NCBI GenBank assembly: GCA_031385325.1 | Contig: JANNBJ010000013.1 | Coordinates: 1-64,000 of the forward strand | Direction of reading: 5' to 3' | DNA from: SYFY01 sp031385325 | Lineage (GTDB): Bacteria > Pseudomonadota > Gammaproteobacteria > Pseudomonadales > Azotimanducaceae | Length of the DNA: 64,000 bases | In this document: positions 51,308-61,012 of the stretch, piece after piece | Position numbering within the stretch: position 1 is the stretch's first letter | Layout: each line of letters opens with the position of its first letter | The notes under the pieces: generated by a model | Told to the model about the DNA's origin: nothing | What the model saw: the letters and a program-made list of their open reading frames with translations, nothing else | Databases searched by the model: none | Made by a program: the position numbers and the translations under genes

Positions 51308-54300
51308 AATCTTCCAGGTCTTTGGGGTGGCCGGATCTTCTGAAAATCGTTCGATTTCCTCAGATCTTCACTTTGTTCTATGGGCACCCTCGCATCCTGC
51401 CGCATATCCTCCAATGTTGGCCGCCCCTCAGCAATGGTGGCGCCTGCCACTAATGCTTCCAAAAGAATGCGAAAAATCTCGTCCCTGTACAGTTCAGGAA
51501 CAGCTCTAACTGCAACAGCGGCTTCGGCTCCAACTTCTACAAAAACAGGGAAGCTGGCTCCTACAACAACGACGAGCGGCCCTCTATACAGATCACGCCG
51601 CTCTTCTTTCCTTCCAACTAGAATTCTTCCTTCATAAACCAAAGGCGGAAGTACATCCGAACGACTTTCGTCCTCCGGAAATGGACTGTTGTATCTACGC
51701 CGATCACCAGGTTTGCGTTGATTAATTCCAAAAATTGATGAGCCGTATTCCCCTCTCATTGACTCATAGCAAATAGGGCCTGGCGCAATCTCATCGCATG
51801 TGGGATTGATCGCACCATTGTTAAAGACGAATTGGCCACCATTGCCTTTACCCGTGTACGGGCATTCGTACGCACAAGGTGCCTGACTCCACCCGGCAAA
51901 CCCACTCGGATCCGTATACGCCAGCGGATTGTTGAACACATACGCATACCGGTTGTAACTCTGCGAGAACGTCGGTGACTGCACGATCGGATCGGGTGAG
52001 ACAAACCGCCCGATCCGCGGGTCATACACCCGCCCGTTCATGTGAATGAACCCGGTGCGGTTCAACATCTCGTGATCGGTAAACCCGCGTGGGGACTTCT
52101 CGTCCTCGTAGTCCGGTGCAAGAAGGGCATCCTTCTCCACTTGCGTGATGTCGCGGCTCCAGTCCTTCGACCGCCGTCCGCCAAACGGATCAAAGCTCGT
52201 CTTGCCCACCACCGAACTCACCAGCGTCCCTGATGTATTCGTGATCGCGTCAACCGAGCCCAGATGATCCCGGTGCTGGAAGAACCAGTCCGAAGCCGTG
52301 CCACCTGCGGCAACCGAGCGCCACATCCACTGCACCGTCGGCGTCACCTGGACGCGACGGAACAGGTTGTAACTGCTTGCAGCGCTCGGCCTGACTTCTT
52401 CAAACGCGCCCAGGTAGGTCGTGATCGCCGTACGCTGTACACCACTCGCATCCCACGTCTCGCGTCCGAGGAACCGGTCGCCATCGGGCGTGTACCAGAA
52501 CTCATCCCGTGCCGTGGTCGTGCCTTGACTGGTGCCCACCGTGATCTTCGTGACGTTGTGCTGACCGTCGTATTCCAGCCACGTGTCATTGCCGGTGGTG
52601 GCGTCGTATTGCGTGATGTCCCCGGCTGTCGAGTACGAGAGTGTGTTGAAGTTGCCACCCATGCTCACGCTGGTCAGCCGATGGGGCTGACCGCTCGTGC
52701 CGTAGGTGTAGCCCGTCACATTCAGATCCCCGGAGACGTTCGACACCTTGCTCGTCAGGTTGCCGTGGATGTCGAAAGTGAAGTCCAGTTGCCGGCTCAC
52801 GCTCAGATCGGTCTTCTGACGGTAGAGACGATTCAGCTCGTCGTAGTCATAGACATCACGGGTGTCATCGCTGGCCGACGCGGTATTGCGCTTGTCCTGT
52901 CGCAGCAACACCGAACTGTTGGACTGCCACGCCATCTCCAGATCCTGAATGCTCTTCGGCGTCGCACTCGTACCGGACTGGATCGTCTGCAGGCGGCCGG
53001 AGGTCTGCTCATAGGTGCGTGAGGTACGCATCGCCGTATTCTGGTAACGCTGTTCCGTGACATTGCCAAAGGCATCCGTGTCGGTGACTTCATCGAGCAC
53101 GTTGCCACTCTGAACATGCCGATACCGTGTCAGATACCCGTTGGTCGCGTACTCCTGCTGGACGGTCATGTTCGGATAGGCAATCGTCGACAGGCGTCCG
53201 GCAGAGTCATAACCGAACGTGCGGTTGTAACTGGCCGTTAGTACCAAGAGGACAGCAACACTGGTGGCCACCCCGGTTAGCTTCGCAGACGCCCCATAGG
53301 TATACGTCTCGGTGAACAGGCCATTGGTGACAGACTCCAGTTGTCCCGTCGCGCCGTAGGTATCCCAGTCCCAGGTGTTGTTCACTTGCCCGCTCAGACC
53401 ATATCGGTCCTGACGTGTGATGAGCCGACCGAGCGCATCGTAGGTATATCGGGTGGGCTGGCCCTGCCCATCGGTTGCTTGTGTCATCAACCGACGACCA
53501 TCGAACTGGTAGTTGCTGGTGCCGCTATTGCTCTCAATGAGTTGGGTGCGGTTCCCGGCCAGATCGTAGTACATGGTCGCGACAATCTTGCCGTCGACAT
53601 ACACAATCCACAGATTGCCGTGCGAATCATAGTAGTAAAAACTGACCACCGCCTTCGAACTGCCGAGCGCATCGATGGTGTAAATCAGCTGACCGAGCAC
53701 ATTGAAGGTGTTTTGTTTGGCGATCGTGGCATCGACGTTTCCGGGTCGCTTGATCGTTTCGACCGATACCACAGATAGGGCTCCGACACTGCTGCTGAAG
53801 CTGTTCGTGGTATAGCCGCCATCCGGCCGGACTTCCTGGGTCACCCGACTGCGGATGTCATAGAAAAACCACGTGCAATCAAGGCTTGGTCCCGTGCAAT
53901 CCGGCATCGTCTGATTGGTGAAGTACGGACGGGAGACAAACTTCACCCGACCACGGGTGTCATACACCGTGCGCACACTGCGCAAACCATCGAGCGTGTC
54001 CAGTGCCACGACTTCTTCGAGTACTGTCCGACCCAGGACATCCACATAGCGCGCGGAGTCAGGTGCAACCTTGGTCCCGAAGTTGTCGACGCTGGTACTG
54101 ATCTTTATCGCCGCTTGTGCACCGACCACGCCACCGCATCCCGAGTCACAACGGGCATACGTGATGGTGGTGGTCGTTCCATCCATCGCGATACGCCGCG
54201 CCACGCGACCAAAGGGATCGTATTCGATCTGGGTGATATTGTTATCCGGATCGTTCACTTGCTTGATCGCCCCAAACCGGGAATCCCAGGCCAGGTTCGT

Positions 54301-56634
54301 CGTCTGAGTCAGTGCATTGGTCACTGAGGGCGGATAACGATCGTCAACGTAACTCGCGCCATAGTTCGTTGAGATACACCCGAAGGTCGAGCCGTAGAGG
54401 CACTCAAGGGTCGGGTTGTTGCCCGTGAACGATCGTGCCCATTGCAGTAGCGTCGTTGCATCGTTGGCTTGCTTGATCTCTCCGGCCAGGATCGCGGTAT
54501 TGGTAAAGTACGAACGAGTGTTGACCACGGTCTTTGGCGACTGGCCGGAGCCAAAGGTGGTTTCCGTATTCGTGTGCTTGACGGGTAATTGTTTGAGCCA
54601 CGGTGATGACGAATTCTGCAGATCAATGGCATTGAACGATGTCTGCTTGACGTCGGTGATGACTCGATTCGGTACATCACCCCAGTAGCCCGGTACGACG
54701 GCCGGGTTCGAAATGGTGTTACCCGTCGAAGTACTGGAGAAGATCTGCGTTGGATGCTCATTCACGGTGCCTGACGTCGGGCAATTGCCGTTGGCGTCCA
54801 GGTTGTAGAAGCAGAATGTAACTTCCTGTTCGCTCCCGCCCACCACGGTTGGCCCTTCGAATTGCCAACTCGTCACACGGATTGGCAGCGGCAGCAGGAC
54901 ACTGCTCAAGCCAGCGGTAACTGATTTCAGGTCATAGGCAATTTCTCGCCGTTCCAGTTCAGTCCCTGAGCCAAACAAACCCGTGAACACGCGGATGTGG
55001 CTGGGTGCGCCCTTGAAGAAACCATCGAGGCGATGTTGGGTATAAGCAACGATGCCGGACTGCTCGTCTTTCACTCGCGTTTCATTGAAGCCGACGTAGC
55101 CACGGTTAAGGCTGTCCTGATACGCAAAGGATTTATTCGCATAGGTCCAGCGATTGGTTGCACCAGCGGTGATGCCGTCGGACTTGCGCATCTCGTTCAC
55201 CGCAGCGACGGACTGTGAGGCAAGCGTCGTCGGGACGCCAAAGAGCCCGCCGAAAGGAATTTCGGTGTAATCGATCGGATTTGTGGTGGTCGTGATCGTC
55301 GAATAGTAATACTCGGTTCGAGCGCCCATCCCATCTTGCAGGGACGCAATCGCAATAGGGAAATTGCTCGAACCTCCAGACACGGCAGACCAGCCAATCA
55401 CCAACGGCTTCAGACACGCCGCGGTAGAACCTGAGAGGTTGTACCCACACTCTTGAATCTGCTCCAGCCGCATCCTGCCGGAAATGAGGTTACTGTCTAA
55501 CCGATACTCTCGCACGTTGAGGCCGTTCATCTTCACCCGCACGGTATGCAGCACCGATGTCCGCTTTACCGCGCTGTAACCACCGCCATAATTGAAGGCA
55601 GCCAGTGTCGTATCGTTTCGGGGGCCGTATTTGAATTCCACTGTGGCTTGGGAGTAGGTGATGAGCTTCGGCCGAATCAGTCCGTAGACGTCATCGACGT
55701 CATAGTCAACGGTGTAGGCATCACCCAACGGATTGATCACTTGCCGCTCCGCCCAGACCACCGTCGGGCTCGGTTGTGACCACACAAAGAAGCCGTTCAG
55801 CTGACCACTACCCTTCACCTTGCTGGACGCGGTGTCGCCGTAATTGGCGACTCTGCCATCCGGATACCGGACTTCGAACCAGTCACCGGCCATCTTGGTC
55901 ACCTGCACATGGGACTGGATTTCGGTGCGGTAGACGGAGCCGTCCGCGCCGTAGACCCCTGAAAACAACTTGAGCAATTGCCTATCAAGACAATAGGTAT
56001 CGGTGCTTGAGAGTGTCGGCGCACCGGTCCCGGTAAGTCCCAACCGGCAGCGATGAACACGCGACAAGCCTTGTAATCGCCACCCATAACCGAGGTCATC
56101 GTCGAGAAAATTGACCTCGCTGATGTCCGTACCACGTGCGCTGTCATAGGTCAGGGCCAACCTCGGTGCGAGCCCATTGACACCGACCGGTGTATGCAGC
56201 GGTACGCTCACTTCAGATGAACCCCGTTTCGAGGTGCCTGCGCTATAAGCGATCGTACCGGCTTGCGTGGTGCCGGTATCGATCGCCGGCTCCAGGTCAC
56301 GATCAACCCACACCGTCAAGGCAGACGCGGTATCGTAGACGCAGGACCATCCCGTACCGAACGGTGGCGGAATGTTGAGACACTGCGCAAGCTGAAAGTT
56401 GTACGCGCCTGATGGCAAGTTTGAGAACGCATACGATGTGGTCGGCGGGGCCGCATAGCGCCAAGTGGCATCATTGACGTTCAGGCGCAACTCGTACCCT
56501 GCCGGCCAGCTCAGCGTGAAGCTGCCTGTTGTGCTCGAGGATGGCCCGGTTATCACCGCAGCATGCGCGCCACTTGCGATCAGCAATACGCCACAGATAG
56601 CGAGAAACAACACCTTTTGAATTGAGATATTCAT
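51304..56634 (-). CDS. Large Rhs/YD-repeat protein with SpvB-like N-terminus (polymorphic toxin candidate)
   Basis: 1776 aa from ATG 56634, which overlaps the upstream gene's stop (ATGA). It begins with a signal peptide (MNISIQKVLFLAICGVLLIA... AHA). Next come a hydrophobin-free beta domain and a SpvB/TcaB-like segment (SVPLHTPVGVNGLAPRLALTYDS). Then come many YD repeats (YDALGRLITRQD, YDLAGNRTQL and the like). The Rhs core is closed by YDPRIGRFVSPDPIVQ and NNPLAYTDPSGF at about residue 1579. The last 197 residues differ from the core, carry two hydrophobic stretches, and match nothing I know. In such proteins the core cages a C-terminal toxin. Confidence 0.88.
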   Translation of the reverse strand: MNISIQKVLFLAICGVLLIASGAHAAVITGPSSSTTGSFTLSWPAGYELRLNVNDATWRYAAPPTTSYAFSNLPSGAYNFQLAQCLNIPPPFGTGWSCVYDTASALTVWVDRDLEPAIDTGTTQAGTIAYSAGTSKRGSSEVSVPLHTPVGVNGLAPRLALTYDSARGTDISEVNFLDDDLGYGWRLQGLSRVHRCRLGLTGTGAPTLSSTDTYCLDRQLLKLFSGVYGADGSVYRTEIQSHVQVTKMAGDWFEVRYPDGRVANYGDTASSKVKGSGQLNGFFVWSQPSPTVVWAERQVINPLGDAYTVDYDVDDVYGLIRPKLITYSQATVEFKYGPRNDTTLAAFNYGGGYSAVKRTSVLHTVRVKMNGLNVREYRLDSNLISGRMRLEQIQECGYNLSGSTAACLKPLVIGWSAVSGGSSNFPIAIASLQDGMGARTEYYYSTITTTTNPIDYTEIPFGGLFGVPTTLASQSVAAVNEMRKSDGITAGATNRWTYANKSFAYQDSLNRGYVGFNETRVKDEQSGIVAYTQHRLDGFFKGAPSHIRVFTGLFGSGTELERREIAYDLKSVTAGLSSVLLPLPIRVTSWQFEGPTVVGGSEQEVTFCFYNLDANGNCPTSGTVNEHPTQIFSSTSTGNTISNPAVVPGYWGDVPNRVITDVKQTSFNAIDLQNSSSPWLKQLPVKHTNTETTFGSGQSPKTVVNTRSYFTNTAILAGEIKQANDATTLLQWARSFTGNNPTLECLYGSTFGCISTNYGASYVDDRYPPSVTNALTQTTNLAWDSRFGAIKQVNDPDNNITQIEYDPFGRVARRIAMDGTTTTITYARCDSGCGGVVGAQAAIKISTSVDNFGTKVAPDSARYVDVLGRTVLEEVVALDTLDGLRSVRTVYDTRGRVKFVSRPYFTNQTMPDCTGPSLDCTWFFYDIRSRVTQEVRPDGGYTTNSFSSSVGALSVVSVETIKRPGNVDATIAKQNTFNVLGQLIYTIDALGSSKAVVSFYYYDSHGNLWIVYVDGKIVATMYYDLAGNRTQLIESNSGTSNYQFDGRRLMTQATDGQGQPTRYTYDALGRLITRQDRYGLSGQVNNTWDWDTYGATGQLESVTNGLFTETYTYGASAKLTGVATSVAVLLVLTASYNRTFGYDSAGRLSTIAYPNMTVQQEYATNGYLTRYRHVQSGNVLDEVTDTDAFGNVTEQRYQNTAMRTSRTYEQTSGRLQTIQSGTSATPKSIQDLEMAWQSNSSVLLRQDKRNTASASDDTRDVYDYDELNRLYRQKTDLSVSRQLDFTFDIHGNLTSKVSNVSGDLNVTGYTYGTSGQPHRLTSVSMGGNFNTLSYSTAGDITQYDATTGNDTWLEYDGQHNVTKITVGTSQGTTTARDEFWYTPDGDRFLGRETWDASGVQRTAITTYLGAFEEVRPSAASSYNLFRRVQVTPTVQWMWRSVAAGGTASDWFFQHRDHLGSVDAITNTSGTLVSSVVGKTSFDPFGGRRSKDWSRDITQVEKDALLAPDYEDEKSPRGFTDHEMLNRTGFIHMNGRVYDPRIGRFVSPDPIVQSPTFSQSYNRYAYVFNNPLAYTDPSGFAGWSQAPCAYECPYTGKGNGGQFVFNNGAINPTCDEIAPGPICYESMRGEYGSSIFGINQRKPGDRRRYNSPFPEDESRSDVLPPLVYEGRILVGRKEERRDLYRGPLVVVVGASFPVFVEVGAEAAVAVRAVPELYRDEIFRILLEALVAGATIAEGRPTLEDMRQDARVPIEQSEDLRKSNDFQKIRPPQRPGRF

Positions 56635-57089
56635 TTCCAGCGCTTCTCGTTGGAGGTATCCCGCGGTGCACTGGCCACCACATGACAAGGTGCACCCGCA
56701 TTTCGCGGCTTACCAAGGACAGCACCTTCGACACAATTGATGCTGTTATCCGCTTTGTCGGCGGGATAAAGGGCCGACAGTTTCGCGCGAGCATCGGAGC
56801 ACTTTTCAAAATCAGGCCCCAGCAGCCGACTTTTTTCGTTGCTCAAACAATCGACATACGTTTGAGTCGCGGCAGTGAGTGACAAGGCGTATTCACCTTC
56901 GCGCGCTTCGCGGACGACCTTGGCGGCAGGATCCTCTGCATTCACGGTATCTTCCGGCTTGGCGGCTACCTTTGGCGCCACGGGTGTTTGCTCGAGTGGT
57001 TTGCCTCGTTCATCCACCGGAATGAACAGTTGCTCTGCCCAGATGCGTGCGCTGCAAACACACAGTAGAACGATGAAAAGTAGTCGCAT
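56631..57089 (-). CDS. Small secreted protein upstream of the Rhs gene
   Basis: 152 aa with a signal peptide (MRLLFIVLLCVCSARIWA). The rest is charged, with four cysteines after the signal peptide (YVDCLSNEKS, FEKCSDARAK, INCVEG, GAPCHVV) that could form two disulfides. No family recognised. Its stop overlaps the Rhs start, so the two are translationally coupled; a chaperone-like, adaptor or structural role in Rhs export is speculative. Confidence 0.6.
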   Translation of the reverse strand: MRLLFIVLLCVCSARIWAEQLFIPVDERGKPLEQTPVAPKVAAKPEDTVNAEDPAAKVVREAREGEYALSLTAATQTYVDCLSNEKSRLLGPDFEKCSDARAKLSALYPADKADNSINCVEGAVLGKPRNAGAPCHVVASAPRDTSNEKRWK

Positions 57090-57629
57090 GGAAGCTTCCC
57101 ATCAATGCTGCGTCGAATTCGCTTGTCGCTCGCTGTCTTTGAATGACTGGCCGGTCGAACAACATCGATCGGCAACAGCCCGCAAACACAATCAATGGTC
57201 CAGGACGACTACATTGGGGGGCGACCTGAGGGTCGATGAAGAAGAGGAAAAAACGACGAATCGAATGATTTTGATTCAAGCTCCGTGAACAGAGCAACTA
57301 CCAGACACTCCCAAAATCTGGACATCACACCACTCCAATGGCATCTGAACGTCGTCGAAACGTAGGCCATGTCGGATGTCACTGTCAAACCGTACATCAA
57401 CAGCCGTATATCAATCGAAACACTGCTTTTTTGTCAGGGATTCTTTCGCTCATTCACAACGTGATATCAGACTGACGTCACGTGCTCGTCGAGAATTTGC
57501 GGCGTTGTGACCAAGTCGCACCCTTGACGGTTTCTGCATAACCCGTACATTGAAGGTGGGTGCTCGACCCTAAGCGCAGCAGCAACCGGCAGAAATACGG
57601 AGTTCTGCGCAACCTTCTTCCATACAGGT
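57090..57629. other. Gene-free region between the Rhs cluster and the ECF41 operon
   Basis: About 540 bp. Short open frames overlap randomly and show no family features. A weak hairpin GCAGAA...TTCTGC at 57589-57608 lies downstream of the ECF41 gene but has no T-run. It presumably includes the promoter of the Rhs cluster. Confidence 0.5.
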
Positions 57630-58511
57630 CTAGACCGCGGCCGGCGCAAGCCCTCCCAACTTGTCCGGGTTGCGAACTGCGTACAACCCGGCAATGCCGT
57701 CCGTCTGCACATCAAATCCCAATGCAATCACCGGCTGACCCTGCCCATCGAATGCCAGCAGACTGATTGCATCGTTCATCCAGCGCAGTTCGAACTGCAG
57801 ATCACCCGGTTTGACGTCTCGGGTAATACCGAGAAAGAACTTCGCAATCTTGGCTGCCCCAACAATCGGCCTGAGTGCAGCAAGCGCCTTCCCACCGCCG
57901 TCGCTGATGAGCACCGCATCGGGTTTGAACAAGCTGGCCAGGGCGATGGGATCCCGAAGTGCGATCGCATGTTGAAACTTCGCAGCCAGCTCCTGTTGTT
58001 GCCGAATCGACGCACGAAATCGGGGTCTTTCGTCGACGACCCGCTTGCGTGCTCTCGCAATCGTCTGACGAATTGCATCTTCCCGTTTGTCGACCACCGA
58101 TGCGATCTCCGCATACGACATCTCGAAGATGTCGTGCAGCAGAAAGGCGGCGCGCTCCTCTGGGGCCAGGCGTTCCAGTAACAGCAGGAACGCCATCGAG
58201 AGATCGTCTGCAAGTTCCAGTTCGGTGAGGGCTTCTGGTGCCGGGCTGACTGGCTCCTCAAACCAGGGCGATGGCAGCCATGGGCCGACGTAGTTTTCCT
58301 GCCGCACTTTTCGCACTCTGAGCTCATCGATACACAGCCTCGTCATGGTCGTGGTCAACCAGCCGCCGGGTGAATCAATGGATGAGGGATCAACAGATTG
58401 CCAACGCAGCCATGCTTCCTGCACCAGGTCTTCGGCTTCGGTCCGGCCGCCAAGCATTCGATAACCCAGGGCGAGCAGGCGTGCGCGGTGCGTTTCAAAG
58501 ATCTCGGTCAT
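57630..58511 (-). CDS. ECF41-family RNA polymerase sigma factor
   Basis: 293 aa. Residues 1-160 hold sigma regions 2 and 4 (RAEDLVQEAWLRW-type segment, then EMSYAEIASVVDKREDAIRQTI). The linker carries GPWLPSP (76-82) and a SnoaL-like C-terminal domain carries DGGGK (204-208). These are the WLPEP and DGGGR-type marks of group ECF41, in which the C-terminal domain controls the sigma factor in place of an anti-sigma protein. ATGA overlap with the upstream CMD-family gene. Likely autoregulated via the promoter at 59468-59494. Confidence 0.92.
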   Translation of the reverse strand: MTEIFETHRARLLALGYRMLGGRTEAEDLVQEAWLRWQSVDPSSIDSPGGWLTTTMTRLCIDELRVRKVRQENYVGPWLPSPWFEEPVSPAPEALTELELADDLSMAFLLLLERLAPEERAAFLLHDIFEMSYAEIASVVDKREDAIRQTIARARKRVVDERPRFRASIRQQQELAAKFQHAIALRDPIALASLFKPDAVLISDGGGKALAALRPIVGAAKIAKFFLGITRDVKPGDLQFELRWMNDAISLLAFDGQGQPVIALGFDVQTDGIAGLYAVRNPDKLGGLAPAAV

Positions 58512-59047
58512 GCTGCGCGCGCCGCCACGATCTCTTCGTCGCCAATACGCAATCGTTCACAAACGTGCGCATAACCCAACACCCGCTTCATGGTCGGATA
58601 GGTTCGTGTTTGCGCCATGGCAAAGGCCAGGGAGACGAGGCCTTCATGTCCAAAGCGTCGCATGACTTCCTCGCGCCATGGATCGGTAGACTCATGCGTG
58701 GCAACCGCTTCGGCAAACCGCAGACCCAGTTCGGCATCCGGCGTAAGCCTATTGAAATCACGAGCAACGATGGCTTTCACCAGCACCTCTGGAACGCCAT
58801 CCTGCAACGCCATATCAACCACCAGCTGAGCACACGGACCGCAGTCTTCGTGCCGAATGGTGGCTATCTTGGCGGCATACCAGGCCTCAGTGGTTATTCC
58901 GTTGCGATGCAGGTTCATCGGCTGGGCCATCAGGAACTTCAATAGTCCGGAGGTGGATGTATCCAGAACGTCATGTATGTATGTGGCGTCGTACCGGTAT
59001 CTGGCGAAGGCACGGTCGAGCACACGATGCAGAATCCACTTAAGCAT
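58508..59047 (-). CDS. Carboxymuconolactone decarboxylase/AhpD-like protein
   Basis: 179 aa from ATG 59047. It has HEDCGPCAQL (Cys69, Cys72) with the preceding TIRH, the redox CxxC and histidine arrangement of the AhpD/CMD family. Members reduce peroxides or act as gamma-carboxymuconolactone decarboxylases. CMD-like genes are the standard neighbours of ECF41 sigma factors. Its start overlaps the preceding membrane-protein gene by 8 bp and its stop overlaps the sigma-factor start. Confidence 0.86.
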   Translation of the reverse strand: MLKWILHRVLDRAFARYRYDATYIHDVLDTSTSGLLKFLMAQPMNLHRNGITTEAWYAAKIATIRHEDCGPCAQLVVDMALQDGVPEVLVKAIVARDFNRLTPDAELGLRFAEAVATHESTDPWREEVMRRFGHEGLVSLAFAMAQTRTYPTMKRVLGYAHVCERLRIGDEEIVAARAA

Positions 59048-59435
59048 CTGGTTTCTCCCTGGTGCCAAACAACATCCACAGAAGGAGCAACAACGGTGGC
59101 AGGTAGACACCGACATTGTCGACCCATCCGGCATGCAGCGCCGTTGCATGACCCAGGCCCCATTCTACGACGTGCAGGCCAGCATGCACCCCAAGAAACG
59201 CCAGCGCGACGCCGCCGGCCGGTATGAGCCAGTCAGTGCGCCAGGCCGCCATGCCAATACCAATTGCAGACGCCAGATAAGCAACGCCGATATCGCGCAC
59301 AAAGTGGCCATTGAATGGCCCGGTGTGCTCGACACTCGCCAGCGAGTGATACCACGCAAGTGGCCGCAACAGCATGTCCAGTCCGTTGAGCGCAAGGCCC
59401 AGCGCGGCGATGCCGGCAATTACCCTGATCCACAT
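59040..59435 (-). CDS. Small four-helix membrane protein of the ECF41 operon
   Basis: 131 aa from ATG 59435 with GGAG seven bases upstream. Four hydrophobic stretches (IRVIAGIAALGLALNGLDML; VRDIGVAYLASAIGIGM; LIPAGGVALAFLGVHAG; VYLPPLLLLLWMLF). No enzyme motif is seen, and no certain family. It is first in the operon and coupled to the CMD gene; partners of ECF41 sigma factors are often small redox or membrane proteins, so it may be controlled by the sigma factor. The frame to 59636 would cross the promoter. Confidence 0.75.
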   Translation of the reverse strand: MWIRVIAGIAALGLALNGLDMLLRPLAWYHSLASVEHTGPFNGHFVRDIGVAYLASAIGIGMAAWRTDWLIPAGGVALAFLGVHAGLHVVEWGLGHATALHAGWVDNVGVYLPPLLLLLWMLFGTREKPDA

Positions 59436-59467
59436 GAATTGGCTCCAGATCGTGAATGTACCGGTAT

Positions 59468-59494
59468 GACGAACCGACACCGTGGATTGTGACA
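59468..59494 (-). promoter_or_regulatory. Putative ECF41-type promoter
   Basis: On the minus strand TGTCACA (59494-59488) is followed after 16 bp by CGTC (59471-59468), the -35/-10 pair described for ECF41-group promoters. It lies 33 bp before the first gene of the operon that ends with the ECF41 gene, so positive autoregulation is likely. Confidence 0.75.
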
Positions 59495-59613
59495 GGTAGC
59501 GGCATTCGGGGAACCCGAAACAGGGCACCGAGTCCCTATCATTCCGCTGCTGGATTGCGTAAGTTCCTACCGACAAGAGTGACCCGTGTAACCCTAGCGA
59601 AACGAGGCTGAAC

Positions 59614-61002
59614 ATGACCCACCCCCGGATTTCCACACTTGGTGAGCTGCGAGCATCCGGCTACCAGCCCACGCCGGTCAAAGTGGAGATGCGCAACAAT
59701 CTCATCCGCAAACTGAAAGCCGGTGAACGGCTCTTTCCTGGCATCCGTGGTTACGACGACACCGTGTTACCACAACTCGTGAATGCACTCCTCGGCAAAC
59801 AGGACATCATCTTCCTGGGCGAGCGCGGTCAGGCCAAATCGCGCATCGTGCGCAGCATGACGAGCCTGCTGGACGAGTGGATGCCGACCATCGCCGATAC
59901 CGAAATCCCTGAAGATCCCTATCGGCCGATCACTCTGCAGGCCCGCAATCTGGTCAAACAACATGGGGACACAACACCGATTTCCTGGATGCATCGGGAC
60001 GAACGATACGGCGAAAAACTGGCGACACCGGATATCACCATCGCCGATCTGATTGGCGAGGTGGATCCCATCAAGGTCGCTGAAGGTCGTTATCTCGCTG
60101 ACGAACTCACCTTGCATTTTGGGCTCGTCCCACGTCTGAATCGCGGCATCTTTGCGATCAACGAACTGCCGGACCTGTCCGAGCGGATTCAGGTTGGTTT
60201 GCTCAATCTCCTCGAGGAGCGCGACATCCAGATCCGTGGCCACAAGATTCGGTTGCCACTCGATGTGTTTATCGTCGCAACGGCCAACCCCGAGGACTAT
60301 ACCAATCGCGGTCGCATCATCACCCCGCTCAAGGATCGTTACGGCGCCCAGATTCGTACGCACTATCCCGAGCACGTCGATGAAGAAATCGAGATCATGA
60401 TGCAGGAAGCCGAGGTGCTGGATCTTGGCGACTATCCCATCACCGTGCCGGTTTTCATGAAAGAGATCATTGCCGAAATCAGCCAGCTGGCGCGCAAATC
60501 GCCGGATATCAACCAGCGCTCAGGCGTTAGCGTACGAGCCTCGATCTCCGACTACGAAGCGCTGGTCGCCAACTCGATGCGTCGTGCGCTCTCGCTTAAA
60601 GAAACCGAAGTCGTGCCGAGAGTCTCTGACCTGCCATTCGTCGCCCCCTCCTTCCAGGGCAAGGTTGAATTCGAAGCGATGGAAGACGGCCAGGAAGACA
60701 AGATCACCGATCGCATCTTTCGCAGCGCCGTGAAAGCGGTGTTTGATCGTTACTACGACGTCAACGATCTGGGCTCCATTGCCAATGCATTCGCCGAGGG
60801 CCTGGCTGTAGAGACCGGCGAAAACATGACGGCGCAGAGTTATGCCGACATCGTCAACCGGATTCCAAGCTTTGGCGCCGTACTGCAGAGTGAGAGCACA
60901 GGTGTGAAAGCCTGCATCGTCGAATTCGTTCTTGAAGGGCTCCATCTGCACAAGCTGCTGAACAAATACACTGTTTCCGGCAAGAGCACCTACACAGCAT
61001 GA
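59614..61002 (+). CDS. MoxR/magnesium-chelatase-I-like AAA+ ATPase
   Basis: 462 aa. The P-loop GERGQAKS (69-76, Lys75) lies in an AAA+ domain. The Walker B region reads FAINELPDL, with Asn-Glu in place of the usual Asp-Glu. VATANPEDYTNRGRIITPLKDR is the sensor/arginine-finger segment typical of this family. It is the partner of the VWA protein 10 bp downstream; such pairs remodel proteins or insert cofactors, but the target is unknown. The pair resembles the Rv0958/Rv0959-type chelatase-like system. It is divergent from the ECF41 operon. Confidence 0.88.
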   Translation: MTHPRISTLGELRASGYQPTPVKVEMRNNLIRKLKAGERLFPGIRGYDDTVLPQLVNALLGKQDIIFLGERGQAKSRIVRSMTSLLDEWMPTIADTEIPEDPYRPITLQARNLVKQHGDTTPISWMHRDERYGEKLATPDITIADLIGEVDPIKVAEGRYLADELTLHFGLVPRLNRGIFAINELPDLSERIQVGLLNLLEERDIQIRGHKIRLPLDVFIVATANPEDYTNRGRIITPLKDRYGAQIRTHYPEHVDEEIEIMMQEAEVLDLGDYPITVPVFMKEIIAEISQLARKSPDINQRSGVSVRASISDYEALVANSMRRALSLKETEVVPRVSDLPFVAPSFQGKVEFEAMEDGQEDKITDRIFRSAVKAVFDRYYDVNDLGSIANAFAEGLAVETGENMTAQSYADIVNRIPSFGAVLQSESTGVKACIVEFVLEGLHLHKLLNKYTVSGKSTYTA

Positions 61003-61012
61003 AACCCACATC

